Source: Saccharomycopsis fibuligera x Saccharomycopsis cf. fibuligera (taxonomy: Eukaryota; Ascomycota; Saccharomycetes; Ascoideales; Saccharomycopsidaceae). From it: a stretch of 64,000 bases of DNA. Numbering within the stretch: position 1 is the stretch's first letter; every line of letters starts with the position of its first letter. Shown piece by piece: positions 20,816 through 30,999 of this stretch. Made by a program: the position numbers and the translations under genes. Under the pieces are notes generated by a model. The model saw only the letters and a program-made list of their open reading frames with translations, did no database searches and had not been told where the DNA came from. The stretch is taken from positions 310,001-374,000 of the forward strand of contig CP012818.1 in NCBI GenBank assembly GCA_001936135.1. The letters are read 5' to 3'.

Positions 20816-21218
20816 GTCGACGTACTTCAGTATGTAGCCCCCCATATGGTTTGCTATATCCAATATCAAGAAATTAAAAAAATCTAGCCTGTGCTAGCGG
20901 ATTGCAGAGATTCCGGATTTACTAACAAATGTCTAAAGTAGGATCATTTCTATAGGTCACGTCTCTCTTTGACTCTTCAAAAGAGCCACTGAATCCAACT
21001 TGGTTGATGAGGTGATAACCCTTATACCCTAGAATGAGGTTTTAAATAGCTTGATCTGTGTATCCTAGTTGATCCAGTCATCTACTTTTTTATTACCGTT
21101 CTTTTGTTTGAAGCTTTGTCTTTACAAAGCTGAGAAAGAAGCAATGATTTCGACCCTGTAGAGCATACTTCTTTGGAGGAGCTTTAACGGGGTGGGTATA
21201 AGTGGCAGTCTGACAAGT
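20816..21218 (+). ncRNA. SNR17: U3 snoRNA gene with a spliceosomal intron
   Basis: The 5' end GTCGACGTACTTCA is that of yeast U3, and an intron interrupts it after 14 nt exactly as in the S. cerevisiae SNR17 genes. The intron (20830-20941) begins GTATGT, carries TTACTAAC near 20919-20926 and ends TAG. Exon 2 starts GATCATTTCTATAGG (box A region), and later has TCTTCAAAAGAGCCACTGAATCC, CCAACTTGGTTGATGAG, a box C-like TGATTTCGACCC, GGGTGGGTATAAGTGGCA and box D GTCTGA near 21208-21213. The mature RNA would be about 291 nt against 333 in S. cerevisiae. It guides the early 18S pre-rRNA cleavages in the SSU processome. The exon-exon junction could differ by one G. A TATATAA box lies about 60 bp upstream. 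Confidence 0.93.
20830..20941 (+). other. Intron of the U3 snoRNA gene
   Basis: 112 nt with the canonical yeast donor GTATGT, branch sequence ACTAAC about 15 nt before the acceptor, and TAG as the acceptor. Confidence 0.85.
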
Positions 21219-21525
21219 TTCTAAGTATATATATTGAATAAATGATGTTTGGCATACAAGATTGTCTTGTAGTATGTAATATTTTTGACAGAAAGTGTTT
21301 TTGTGTGGCTTGAGTGAATGGCTTTACTGTTGTATCCATATATTTGCTTGAATTCGTTTATTTGAAAAAATATTTTAGAAGACCACTTGAACTATGTGCG
21401 CATCGGAGACTTACCATAGTCCAGGAATGCTGTAGTCCATCCGGGTAACATATATTGGCCATAGCTCTTCCATCATCGGTTATAATAGATTACAAACCGC
21501 CAATAAGTTACGGCAACTTAGGTCC

Positions 21526-22087
21526 ATGGGAAATCACACCAAGCAGAAATACACAATTACCATGACGTTAGAATCTGCCGACGGTAATGTGTCAGATGAC
21601 CATTCTGGTCCTGGCTACGAAAGAAGCCTGAGTGAGTTGATAACCACTGGTAGCAGTGTAACTGACGCTGCTGCAAGAAGCGAAACACTATCAGTTAACG
21701 AAGGCAATAGCGATAATAATGAAGAGATTGATGACGATGAGCCCGATGAGTGGGATAAGCGAATCATCAAAACAGGGTGTTCCGAAGAAAACTTCAATCT
21801 CCAGATCTGTTATGCAGATAACAAGGACTGGAGAAAATGTACAAAAGAGGTGAGTGTGTACTTTACGTTAGCTCTTGGCTAAGAACCCTTAATTTTCTTT
21901 CGAGTCTCTACTGTTCTCAGTCATTCTTATTTTTATTTTATTTTTAGTTTCATTTTAATTTTAATTTATACTTTTTTCTTTTCCCTTTAGGCCTAAGAAT
22001 CCCGCACTAACATTGCAGATGGAAATATTCAGGAACTGCTGGCAGAACCACAACAATAATGAACGGACGAAGACTAAAAACTACTGA
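21526..22087 (+). CDS. COA4: Coa4, twin CX9C cytochrome c oxidase assembly factor (two exons)
   Basis: The coding sequence joins 21526-21849 and 22019-22087, giving 130 residues. The conserved part reads DEWDKRIIKTGCSEENFNLQIC, then DWRKCTKE in exon 1 and MEIFRNCWQNHNNNERT in exon 2. The first Cys pair is spaced C-9-C inside exon 1. The second pair is also exactly C-9-C, but only after splicing. This is the coiled-coil-helix twin CX9C fold of Coa4/Cmc3, a protein of the mitochondrial intermembrane space imported by Mia40 and needed for cytochrome oxidase assembly. The tail NNNERTKTK also fits the family. An acidic, poorly conserved N-terminal extension of about 80 residues precedes the domain; a second ATG at 21562 could be the start. 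Confidence 0.9.
21850..22018 (+). other. Intron of COA4
   Basis: 169 nt, phase 0. The donor is GTGAGT rather than the usual yeast GTATGT. The branch sequence CACTAAC lies only about eight bases before the acceptor CAG. Removing it restores the second CX9C pair exactly, which is strong evidence for the intron. Confidence 0.87.
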
Positions 22088-22903
22088 AGTTCAGCTTTTA
22101 ATGTTGTGTTTTAAAGTATGCCTACGATGTTTGTGTATATAATGATAACTTAGTAACCATGATGGACTCTTGTATATACGTGTTTTGCTTTACTGCATCT
22201 ATTCTCCGTGATTTATTCTAGTGTTATCCGTACTCAGAATATTAGATAAACACAGCACACTTAGTATAGTAGTATTATATCCAACATTTGTATTGATCAA
22301 AATGCTACCAACCAAATATACGCCCTTAGCCTTAATTTTTGCAGAATTGCGGCACCTATCCAAGCTGCATTGGGCATTCTATGGGAAATAATTCTGGAAT
22401 TTGTCCGTATCAATGTGTGTACTAGTGGCATTTTGGTGGTAAAAATGCAGGCGCTTTGACAACTGATGGCGGTAACTGGTCCATTTACGAGGGGTCATAG
22501 CCTCGAGTATAACTGTAAATTCGACTATACAGTCATGTGATTATATTCAATTCAAAAGTTTGGCATGCCCTCGCACATCGAAAACCGACTGCCCTCGGAA
22601 TACAGAATCTTTCCTCTCCTGCAGAGTTTCTGCCCACGGCGAAGGAATTTTTTATCCATTTTAATAGCCAACACTCCATTGATTTGTCTTGTAGTTATAA
22701 TTCAGCACCTTTACTCTTTTTAAACCTCCAGGTTCCTTTTTTCTTGTTTGTTATTCTTGCTTTGCGCTTTGTTTTCTTTTTAACTGCTCGACCCTAGCTT
22801 TGGTTTTCAAATCAACAGTTGTCTTAGTTCATCAGTGCAAATCAACTGCGCCGCACAAGTGACCAGCACAGCACACGACAATACCACCACGATCGCATAC
22901 AAA
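22088..22903. other. Intergenic region between COA4 and the dipeptidyl aminopeptidase gene
   Basis: No gene or repeat is recognised. A pyrimidine-rich stretch lies at about 22700-22790, and short ORFs here have no recognisable content. Confidence 0.5.
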
Positions 22904-25735
22904 ATGAATGAAAACAATAGCTATGAGCTAGAAAATTTAGAAGCTGGTATAAACAGAAACAGGATTCCAGCTAAAGGGCATCACAGCTCCTCTGAGTCTT
23001 CCAACTCCGACAGCTCTAACATGCTAGAATACATCAACAACTTCGCCTACAATAATGTCGGAGGAAACTTGTTGCAAAAGAACCGCTCCAGATCAGGGTC
23101 TTCTAACTCCAGACAGCAACAGCAGCAGGAACAGCAACGGCCATTTCTCGAAGATTATGAAGACTCAGATTTGAAATTTGAAAATTATCCAAGACCAATA
23201 ACGAAAAAAAATGTCTACTCGATAACTTTTGCAATTATTGTGGTATGGCTTATTGGGTTGGGCATATATTCTAGGCATCCACGTCCTAGCAAGATTGAAA
23301 ATTCATATAAGGATTACAACGTCACTGCTGCATTTGGCCTTAATACTACAGACAGCGCAATAATGACCTCTGCTATTGCTCAACCACCATCGAGCGCGTC
23401 ATCATCATCATCATCATCAGATCAAAAGCAAAAAAGGGTTGATTTGGATGCTTACCGCAGCGGGAAGTTTTTTGTGTATGATTTAGGCTACCCTTTCATT
23501 GAGCCTCCTTCTAACCATAAGTCGACTGACGATGAAGGTTTATATCATGCCACAGGCTCATCTCATTATTTCGTGAAAAAATTCGCTGATGAATCATTTC
23601 AGCAGAAATTGATGCCAAGAAAATTCAGCTATCAATCCAAAAAATACACTATTGACCAAATTGTACCGAATTATGATCTTACCAAAGTCATTGTCAGAAC
23701 TGAGAAAGAAGCGCAATGGAGACATTCCAGCTTTGCTAAATTTTTTATTTATGATGTGAAATCTGATAGGTTTGAACCATTATATTCAGAAACCAGCAGC
23801 AATGCTAAGAACGACGATTTGCCCAAGCTTAGTTTGGCTCAATGGTCTCCAAAATACAACTTTATTTCATTTGTTTACCAGAATAACTTTTTTGTGAAGG
23901 ATGTTTCCAATGGCAAAATTACTCAAGTGACCAATGATGGTGGACAAAACATTTTTAACGGTAAACCTGATTGGGTTTACGAAGAAGAAGTCAGCGCCAC
24001 TGACAGACTTTTGTGGTGGTCACCAAATGAGAAGAATGTTGTTTTTATCAAAACCAATGATACTGACGTACCAATTTATGAAATTGACTATTATACTAAA
24101 AACACCAACGATAAATATCCTACTCACAGACCAATCAAATACCCTAAGCCAGGATACGCTAATCCAGTGCTTAGCATTGTAAATTACAACATTGATTCGG
24201 GTAAACTGCAAACCCTCAATCATGCTGATGCTGACGGTTCCAAATTGGGTCATGATTTTGTTGTTTATGACTTGTTTTGGCTCAATGATAATGACTTTTT
24301 GGTGAAAGAAACAGATAGAGAGAGTAACGTTTTGCACTATAGACTTTATGAGCACAATTTGGAGACTTCGAAAGTTGTTAGAGTTGTTGATGCTGCCAAA
24401 GAGTTTGGTGGGTGGATTGACAAGAGTAAAGTTATTGTTATTCCAAAAGACTCTAAGCATAAGAGAAATAAAGATGGTTATGTTGATATATTTGTCGATG
24501 GCAACGGATACGAGCATTTAGCATACTTTGAAGCCGATTCTGATAAGCCGGTGAAAGTGTTGACTGAGGGAAATTTTGACGATAAGTCTGATCATTTATT
24601 TTTCGATAACGACATGGACTTGGTATATTTTACCAGCACTAAACAATCATCTATGAGTTCTCATTTGTATTCTGTGAAACTTGATATGAGCAACACTAAG
24701 ACAGTGCCTGAAATGAATGCGTTGACAAAAGATGACGAGTTAGGATACTATGAGCCATCTTTTTCTCCAAGTGCAAGATTTGTAATTTTGAACTATAAAG
24801 GTCCAAGATTACCTGAACAAAAAATCATTGATTTGCACAGCTCAGGAAATGCTGAATTTTTCTCCAATATTGAAAGCATCACTGATATCAAATCAGTAGA
24901 AAAAGCTCATAAAGAATACGCTGTGCCAGTGAAACAGTTCACAGAAATTGAAGTTGACGCGAAAAAGAAAGTTTCGGTGAATGTAATCGAAACCAAGCCA
25001 CAAAATTTCGATCCAAAAAAAAAGTATCCGTTATTGGTTACATTTTACGGTGGTCCAGGATCACAAAAAGTGCATGCTAAATATGATGTTGGTTTTTCTG
25101 ATGTTGTTGCTTCTTCTTTAGATGCAGTGGTATTGATGATTGACCCAAGAGGCACTAATTCTAAAGGCTGGTGGTTTAAGTCCTGGGCAAGAAACAAAAT
25201 CGGACATTGGGAACCAAGAGATATTATTGCTGCTACTGAAAAATACATCAAGGACAACCAATATATTGATGAAGAGAAAACTGTTGCTTGGGGTTGGAGT
25301 TATTCTGGGTTTGTTACTTTAAAGTTACTTGAAGTAGACAGTGAACAGGTTTTCAAGTACGGTGCCGCGGTGGCCCCAGTGACTGATTGGCGCCTTTATG
25401 ATTCAATCTATACTGAAAGATACATTAATAGTCCAAAACACAACGAAGAAGGATATAAAGAAGCGACAGTTGGTACTACTGATATTGACAACTTCAAAGC
25501 GAAAAAGAGATTTTTGATTATGCATGGTACCGGTGATGACAATGTTCATATACAGAACACTTATACTTTGTTGGATAAGTTCAACTTGGCAGGGGTTGAA
25601 AATTTTGATATGAAGTTATTCCCGGATAGCGACCACAGTATCTATTATCATAATGCCAACACCATTGTTTATGATAAGTTGTTCAAATGGATAAAGGATG
25701 CTTTCAATGGGTCTTTGGCAAAATTGAGTAATTGA
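22904..25735 (+). CDS. STE13: Type II membrane dipeptidyl aminopeptidase (Ste13/Dap2, DPP4 family)
   Basis: The 943-residue protein has a Ser/Gln-rich cytosolic tail of about 103 residues, one membrane anchor (about 105-122) and a long lumenal part. That part comprises a beta-propeller and a C-terminal S9 hydrolase domain. The catalytic Ser lies in GWSYSG (Ser799), with Asp in HGTGDDNVH and His in PDSDHSIYYH completing the triad. DWVYEEEV in the propeller is the double-Glu motif that binds the substrate N-terminus. Such enzymes remove X-Ala/X-Pro dipeptides; Ste13 trims alpha-factor repeats in the late Golgi, Dap2 acts in the vacuole. Length and the long tail favour Ste13. The residue after Tyr in the nucleophile box is Ser rather than the usual Gly. 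The frame extends upstream only from a GTG; ATG 22904 has good context. Confidence 0.9.
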   Translation: MNENNSYELENLEAGINRNRIPAKGHHSSSESSNSDSSNMLEYINNFAYNNVGGNLLQKNRSRSGSSNSRQQQQQEQQRPFLEDYEDSDLKFENYPRPITKKNVYSITFAIIVVWLIGLGIYSRHPRPSKIENSYKDYNVTAAFGLNTTDSAIMTSAIAQPPSSASSSSSSSDQKQKRVDLDAYRSGKFFVYDLGYPFIEPPSNHKSTDDEGLYHATGSSHYFVKKFADESFQQKLMPRKFSYQSKKYTIDQIVPNYDLTKVIVRTEKEAQWRHSSFAKFFIYDVKSDRFEPLYSETSSNAKNDDLPKLSLAQWSPKYNFISFVYQNNFFVKDVSNGKITQVTNDGGQNIFNGKPDWVYEEEVSATDRLLWWSPNEKNVVFIKTNDTDVPIYEIDYYTKNTNDKYPTHRPIKYPKPGYANPVLSIVNYNIDSGKLQTLNHADADGSKLGHDFVVYDLFWLNDNDFLVKETDRESNVLHYRLYEHNLETSKVVRVVDAAKEFGGWIDKSKVIVIPKDSKHKRNKDGYVDIFVDGNGYEHLAYFEADSDKPVKVLTEGNFDDKSDHLFFDNDMDLVYFTSTKQSSMSSHLYSVKLDMSNTKTVPEMNALTKDDELGYYEPSFSPSARFVILNYKGPRLPEQKIIDLHSSGNAEFFSNIESITDIKSVEKAHKEYAVPVKQFTEIEVDAKKKVSVNVIETKPQNFDPKKKYPLLVTFYGGPGSQKVHAKYDVGFSDVVASSLDAVVLMIDPRGTNSKGWWFKSWARNKIGHWEPRDIIAATEKYIKDNQYIDEEKTVAWGWSYSGFVTLKLLEVDSEQVFKYGAAVAPVTDWRLYDSIYTERYINSPKHNEEGYKEATVGTTDIDNFKAKKRFLIMHGTGDDNVHIQNTYTLLDKFNLAGVENFDMKLFPDSDHSIYYHNANTIVYDKLFKWIKDAFNGSLAKLSN

Positions 25736-26335
25736 AATTTTTCTGAGCCGTATTGCTAGGCAGTACACTATCAAATATTGTCATCTTAATCTTTCTTCTT
25801 TTCTATCCTCATTTCATGATTATTTCATTCGAAAGCACTTCCTTTTCTTGTGGTCTTCGTGTTTTTATATTCTCAACGCATGCTATGGAGTTATCGGACT
25901 CCCATTGTTATTTAACATTTATTATAATCTCCTATTTTCTTCTTTTTGTTTATGCTATAGAACGTTTAATGTCACGATTTGTTTGTTGAATATTTTATGT
26001 GTACTACATAATCCACTTTTAATTATACACAGTGTAAACGCCCTAGATAGCTAAAAAGCTTTGAAAGCCCTAAAATAAAATAAAATGAGAACCGCTGGCA
26101 ACCAAATAAGAAACACATGCATCAACGGTGCTTGATTTTAGAGGCCATCAATAATCTATACTGGCGCCAAAGCAAATATACAGCATTTGAGTCCAATTCA
26201 TCTAGCTACTAAAAAACTAAAGATCTAAATGTGAGATACTGATAAATAAACAGCATAAAGTAAGAAAACATAAAAAAAGAAAAAATTTTTGAAACAAAAT
26301 AGAAAGTAAAATGTAAAGTTAATGCAATAAAAAGT
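25736..26335. other. Convergent intergenic region, no feature
   Basis: 600 bp of AT-rich 3' flank between two converging genes. I see only short frames without content and T/A-rich stretches likely to hold polyadenylation signals. Confidence 0.6.
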
Positions 26336-29300
26336 TTAACCAACCCATTTTCTAGCATTTCTGAACAACTTAATCCATGGACCATAGTTCTTCCAGTCTT
26401 CAGTAACTTCCTTGTCAAAGTTTGGATAGTAACTATTAGCTTCCATTCTGCTGACTCTTTCAGGGTGAGGCATCATGGCCAATACTCTACCGTTGTCGGA
26501 CTTCACACCACTAATACCATTTGGTGAGCCATTTGGATTGAATGGATATCTTTCAGTGATTTTGCCGTAGTTATCAATATATCTGATAGCAGCGGCGTTA
26601 CTCTTTTCAAAAGCAGCAAGCTGTTCGGCGCTCTTAAATGTAGCTCTACCTTCACCGTGAGCAACAGCAATTGGCAATTCAGAACCTTGCATTTCTTGCA
26701 AGAAAATTGAGTTGTTATCAGCGTTGTCGTCAATCTTGACCATGGTAAATCTTGCTTCGTATTGTTCAGAGGCATTACGCTCAAAGATTGGCCAATTATC
26801 GGTACCTGGTATTAATTCCTGAATCTTGGAAAGGAACTGGCACCCATTACAGGCACCAAATGCAAAAGTGTCGTTTCTTTCTTGGAAGAATTTCTCGAAT
26901 TCTTTTCTGGTTTGTTCGTGGAATAAGATGGATTTGGCCCAACCTGAAGCAGCACCAAGAACATCACCATACGAGAAACCACCACAAGCAGCAATACCGA
27001 CAAATTCATCTAGAGAAACTTGGCCCTTGATAATGTCTGACATGTGCACGTCCACAGCAGTGAAGCCAGAATCTTGGAAACACCAAGCCATTTCAAATTG
27101 ACCATTAACACCTTGTTCTCTCAATATTGCAACCTTAGGCTTGGAAGTCAAAGACACAGGAATAGCGTCAGCGACTTTGTAACTAAGTTTGTAATGAAGG
27201 CCGGGGTCAGCGTCGTCTGCAATGTTTTCAAACTCCTGCTTAGAAGTAGCTGGATTGTCTCTCAAAGCCTGCAATTGGTAAGAAGTTTCGGACCACAATT
27301 GTTGCAAAACGCTTCTTGATTCACTGTATACCAGTTTACCGTTAGCGGAAACACTGATAGTTTGTTTAGAGATGTCAAACACTGGCTCAGCAACAACGGA
27401 AACATAATCACTAGTGATGCCATTGTCATTTAACACTTGAACAAATTGTTTATATTTGGACTCTTCAACTTGAAAAACGGCCCCCAATTCTTCATTGAAC
27501 AAAAGTTCAAACACAGTAGAATTGCCCCTAACGTCAATATTTAAACCCGATCTACCAGCAAACGCCATTTCCAACAAAGTGACGATCAAACCACCGTCTG
27601 AATTATCGTGATATGCTAACACTAAGTCATCAAAACCATGCAAAGCAATCAAAGCATTCAAAAAACTCTTTAAGACTTGATGGTCATAAACATTTGGAGC
27701 TTGATTACCAACCTTATTGTAAACTTGCAACAATGCAGAGCCGCCCAAAGACTTTTTACTTTGCTTAGCAGACAAGTCAACTAGAACCAATTTAGTGTTT
27801 GGTTTGGAAACAAGTTGAGGAGTCCAGGTCTTGGAGGTATTAGTAACTGGACCAAATGCGGTGACTGCCAAACTCAATGGACTGACAACTTCCTTATTTT
27901 CTCCAGTTTTTTGGTCTTTCCAGTTCATTTTCATAGACAAACTATCTTTACCCACGGGAATAGAAATCTCCAAATCAGGACACAATTCTATACCAATAGC
28001 TTGTACAGCCTCATACAATTTAGAGCCTTCACCTTTGTAGTTGGCGGCACTCATCCAATTAGCAGAGAGTTTTACATCTTTCAATTGTGTAATATCAGCA
28101 GCAAACATGTTAAGCAAAGATTCAGCCACACACATCTTAGCAGAAGCAGCAGCAGAAATCAAAGCAAGGTTTGGTTTTTCACCCATAGCCATAGCTTCAC
28201 CTGTTTTAATGTTAACATCACCCAAAGAGGTGCCAGTAACGCCAACATCAGCAACTGGAATTTGCCATGGACCAACAAATTGATCTCTGTCGATCAACCC
28301 ACCGACAGTTCTATCACCAATAGTGATAAGGAAACTTTTGGAACCCACAGCAGGTAATCTAAGTACTCTTTGTAAAGCATCGTCCAATTTCAAGTTGGCT
28401 AACTCAGCAATATCAGAAGATAAAGCTAATGGTTCAGTAACGGTTTTTCTAAAAAGTTTTGGAGTATTACCAAATAAGATGCTCATATCTAAGTCAATAA
28501 TCTTGTTTTCAAACAAATCATCTTCAACCACCAACTTTTCTTCTTTGGTAGCATGACCAATAGCAGCAAAAGGACATCTTTCTCTTTGACAAATTTCTTC
28601 AAACATCTTTAAATTTTCTGGTCTAATAGCCAAAACATATCTTTCTTGAGATTCGTTACACCAAATCTCCAATGGGGACATACCTGGGTCCAAGCTAAGA
28701 ACTTTACGTAATTGGAAAACAGCACCCAAATTATTGTCATGAACCAATTCTGGCAAAGCATTAGAAAGACCACCAGCACCGACATCATGAATGGACAAAA
28801 TTGGGTTTTCTTTGTTAAGAGAAGCACAAGCGTTAATGACTTCTTGAGCTCTTCTTTCCATCTCTGGATTACCTCTTTGAACAGATGCAAAATCCAATTC
28901 GGCATTTTTGTCGGAAGAGTGTACAGAAGATGCGGCACCACCACCTAAACCAATCAACATGGATTCACCGCCCAAGACGATAATCAAATCATTGGGCTGT
29001 ATAGAGTTATCCTTCAACGACAATTCTGGACGGATAGCACCGAGACCACCAGCAAGCATGATTGGCTTATGATAACCTCTGATTTCTTCTTCGCCATCTT
29101 TATTAGTAACTTTAGTGGTCAAAGTACGGAAGTAACCGGTAATATTTGGTCTACCAAATTCATTGTTAAAAGCAGCAGAACCAATAGGAGCTTCAAGCAT
29201 GATGTTTAATGGAGAAGCAATATGGTCTGGTTTACCAACGTATTGAAATTCTTTCTCCCATGGTTGAACAAAGCCTGGAATTTCCAAGTTGGAAACAGTA

Positions 29301-30490
29301 AAACCAGAGAGGCCAGCCTTTGGCTTGGAACCTTTACCGGTAGCACCTTCATCTCTGATTTCACCACCAGAACCAGTAGCAGCACCAGCAAAAGGTGAGA
29401 TAGCCGTTGGATGATTGTGGGTCTCAACTTTGATTAAAGTGTGGATTTTCTCTTTAATTAACTGCCAATTCTTCGTCTTGATGTCTGGGGCATAAAAGTA
29501 CCCTTCAGAACCTTCAAAAATAGCAGAGTTATCAGAGTAGGCGGAGATGGTATTATTCTTGTTTTTGATGTGAGTGTTTTTGATCATCTTAAACAAGGAT
29601 AATTCTTTGTCTTCACCATCAATATTCCAACTAGCGTTGAAAATCTTATGACGACAATGTTCAGAGTTGATTTGAGCAAACATGAACAATTCAACATCAG
29701 TTGGATTTCTTTTCAATTTGTTGACAAAAGACTCAACCAAGTAATTGATTTCTTCGGTATCAAAAGCAAGACCCAAAGTTTCATTTGCCTTCGTCAAAGT
29801 AGCAATTGGATCTTGACTGCCAACCAATTCAACCGAGGAAAGTGTCTTTGGGGCAGAATGTTGGAAAATATCATTGTATTTCGGCAAGCTGTTGAAATAT
29901 AAAGATTCGGTCATTCTGTCAAACACAGAAGCCAAAAGGGAAAAGTTATCTTTTGCTGACAACTTGCCGTCCAATGGAATTTTAGAATCAATGAGCAAAG
30001 CAAAACCTCTTTCTATTCTTTCAACAGAATCGATGAAGCCAGAAACATGGGCAATATTAGTTGCTTTAGAGGACCATGGGGAAATGGTGCCGGATCTAGG
30101 CAAGACAATCACCAAAGATCTGTGATGACTTGCAGCATCCGCGGCGGTTTTCTCCTCGGGGGTCTTCAATGAGTCAACAATTTTGTTGCTTTGCAAAAGC
30201 TCTTCCTGAGTATTTCCAGAGACAGAAGCAATTTTCAAAAAGTTGTTCACGACGGCATTGTTTTTATCATGAACAACACCGTAGGTAAGCAAGTCAGTCA
30301 ACAATGCGGTTTTCTCTTCACTAAGCTTTTCATTTTTCAAAGATACATAATGAACAAACGAAGTGTAAATTGAGTTAATGATGTTTTCATTCTCTAAGCC
30401 GAGTCTCTTATTGATGTCAGTAATCAAGTTGTTGATACGGAACTCAGAGAAGGCTTGGTTGCCTGGAAGGATAAGTAATTTACCACTCAT
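26336..30490 (-). CDS. ADE6: Phosphoribosylformylglycinamidine synthase (FGAM synthase)
   Basis: The 1384-residue protein is a complete eukaryotic-type large PurL. It performs the fourth step of purine synthesis: FGAR, glutamine and ATP to FGAM. The N-terminal PurS-like and linker regions lead to the synthetase domains. KVETHNHPTAISPFAGAATGSGGEIRDE marks the active-site loop, GLGGGAASS and SIHDVGAGGLSNALPELV lie further on. A class I glutamine amidotransferase domain runs from about residue 1117: GVNGQFEMAWCF, FSYGDVLGAASGWAKS, the nucleophile Cys1214 in FGACNGC, and His1342/Glu1344 in MPHPERV. The catalytic residues seen are intact, and length matches other fungal Ade6. The start ATG is the first in frame. 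The gene points towards the dipeptidyl aminopeptidase gene. Confidence 0.98.
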   Translation of the reverse strand: MSGKLLILPGNQAFSEFRINNLITDINKRLGLENENIINSIYTSFVHYVSLKNEKLSEEKTALLTDLLTYGVVHDKNNAVVNNFLKIASVSGNTQEELLQSNKIVDSLKTPEEKTAADAASHHRSLVIVLPRSGTISPWSSKATNIAHVSGFIDSVERIERGFALLIDSKIPLDGKLSAKDNFSLLASVFDRMTESLYFNSLPKYNDIFQHSAPKTLSSVELVGSQDPIATLTKANETLGLAFDTEEINYLVESFVNKLKRNPTDVELFMFAQINSEHCRHKIFNASWNIDGEDKELSLFKMIKNTHIKNKNNTISAYSDNSAIFEGSEGYFYAPDIKTKNWQLIKEKIHTLIKVETHNHPTAISPFAGAATGSGGEIRDEGATGKGSKPKAGLSGFTVSNLEIPGFVQPWEKEFQYVGKPDHIASPLNIMLEAPIGSAAFNNEFGRPNITGYFRTLTTKVTNKDGEEEIRGYHKPIMLAGGLGAIRPELSLKDNSIQPNDLIIVLGGESMLIGLGGGAASSVHSSDKNAELDFASVQRGNPEMERRAQEVINACASLNKENPILSIHDVGAGGLSNALPELVHDNNLGAVFQLRKVLSLDPGMSPLEIWCNESQERYVLAIRPENLKMFEEICQRERCPFAAIGHATKEEKLVVEDDLFENKIIDLDMSILFGNTPKLFRKTVTEPLALSSDIAELANLKLDDALQRVLRLPAVGSKSFLITIGDRTVGGLIDRDQFVGPWQIPVADVGVTGTSLGDVNIKTGEAMAMGEKPNLALISAAASAKMCVAESLLNMFAADITQLKDVKLSANWMSAANYKGEGSKLYEAVQAIGIELCPDLEISIPVGKDSLSMKMNWKDQKTGENKEVVSPLSLAVTAFGPVTNTSKTWTPQLVSKPNTKLVLVDLSAKQSKKSLGGSALLQVYNKVGNQAPNVYDHQVLKSFLNALIALHGFDDLVLAYHDNSDGGLIVTLLEMAFAGRSGLNIDVRGNSTVFELLFNEELGAVFQVEESKYKQFVQVLNDNGITSDYVSVVAEPVFDISKQTISVSANGKLVYSESRSVLQQLWSETSYQLQALRDNPATSKQEFENIADDADPGLHYKLSYKVADAIPVSLTSKPKVAILREQGVNGQFEMAWCFQDSGFTAVDVHMSDIIKGQVSLDEFVGIAACGGFSYGDVLGAASGWAKSILFHEQTRKEFEKFFQERNDTFAFGACNGCQFLSKIQELIPGTDNWPIFERNASEQYEARFTMVKIDDNADNNSIFLQEMQGSELPIAVAHGEGRATFKSAEQLAAFEKSNAAAIRYIDNYGKITERYPFNPNGSPNGISGVKSDNGRVLAMMPHPERVSRMEANSYYPNFDKEVTEDWKNYGPWIKLFRNARKWVG

Positions 30491-30999
30491 GACTTGAAGA
30501 ATGCTTGAAATTTTTTAAAGTTAGTTATTGAATTTCTCGAAGAGCGAGGTTGGTCCTTGTTGAAACAAAAGAAGAAATAATATAAGAGTATCTTTATATT
30601 GTTTCCTCCTTGAGACCAGTGAGTTTCGTTTTGGTGAACTGAAACTTTTGAAAAGGGTTCGGGTTCGAGCAAAAGCAGAGATAGCTAGTGTGGACTTAGA
30701 GAAAAAGAAGAGAAGAGAATAGCAGAACGCAGTACAAATGAAAACTTCAATGAATCAGTCATCTTTTTGACTTTTTTCTCTCCTGCCAGTGCGTGCAACT
30801 ACAATTTTTTTATTTTTTTTTTCTCGTATTGCAAAATGATTTTTCACTCCCCGAGCACACTGCAGCAGCATACATATAAATAAGAGCTACGGCGTAAATT
30901 GAACGACTCGAAGAGAGAAGTTTTTGTGAAGGGCACCTATCTAGCAAAAAAAGGCATAGCAAATAGTCATTAAATAAAGAAGAGAATAAAAAAATTACA
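30491..30999. other. ADE6 upstream region
   Basis: This stretch holds the 5' flank of ADE6 and the 3' end of POM33. No unambiguous Gcn4 or Bas1 site was identified; 'tgaatcagtca' near 30750 is only suggestive of one. Confidence 0.35.
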
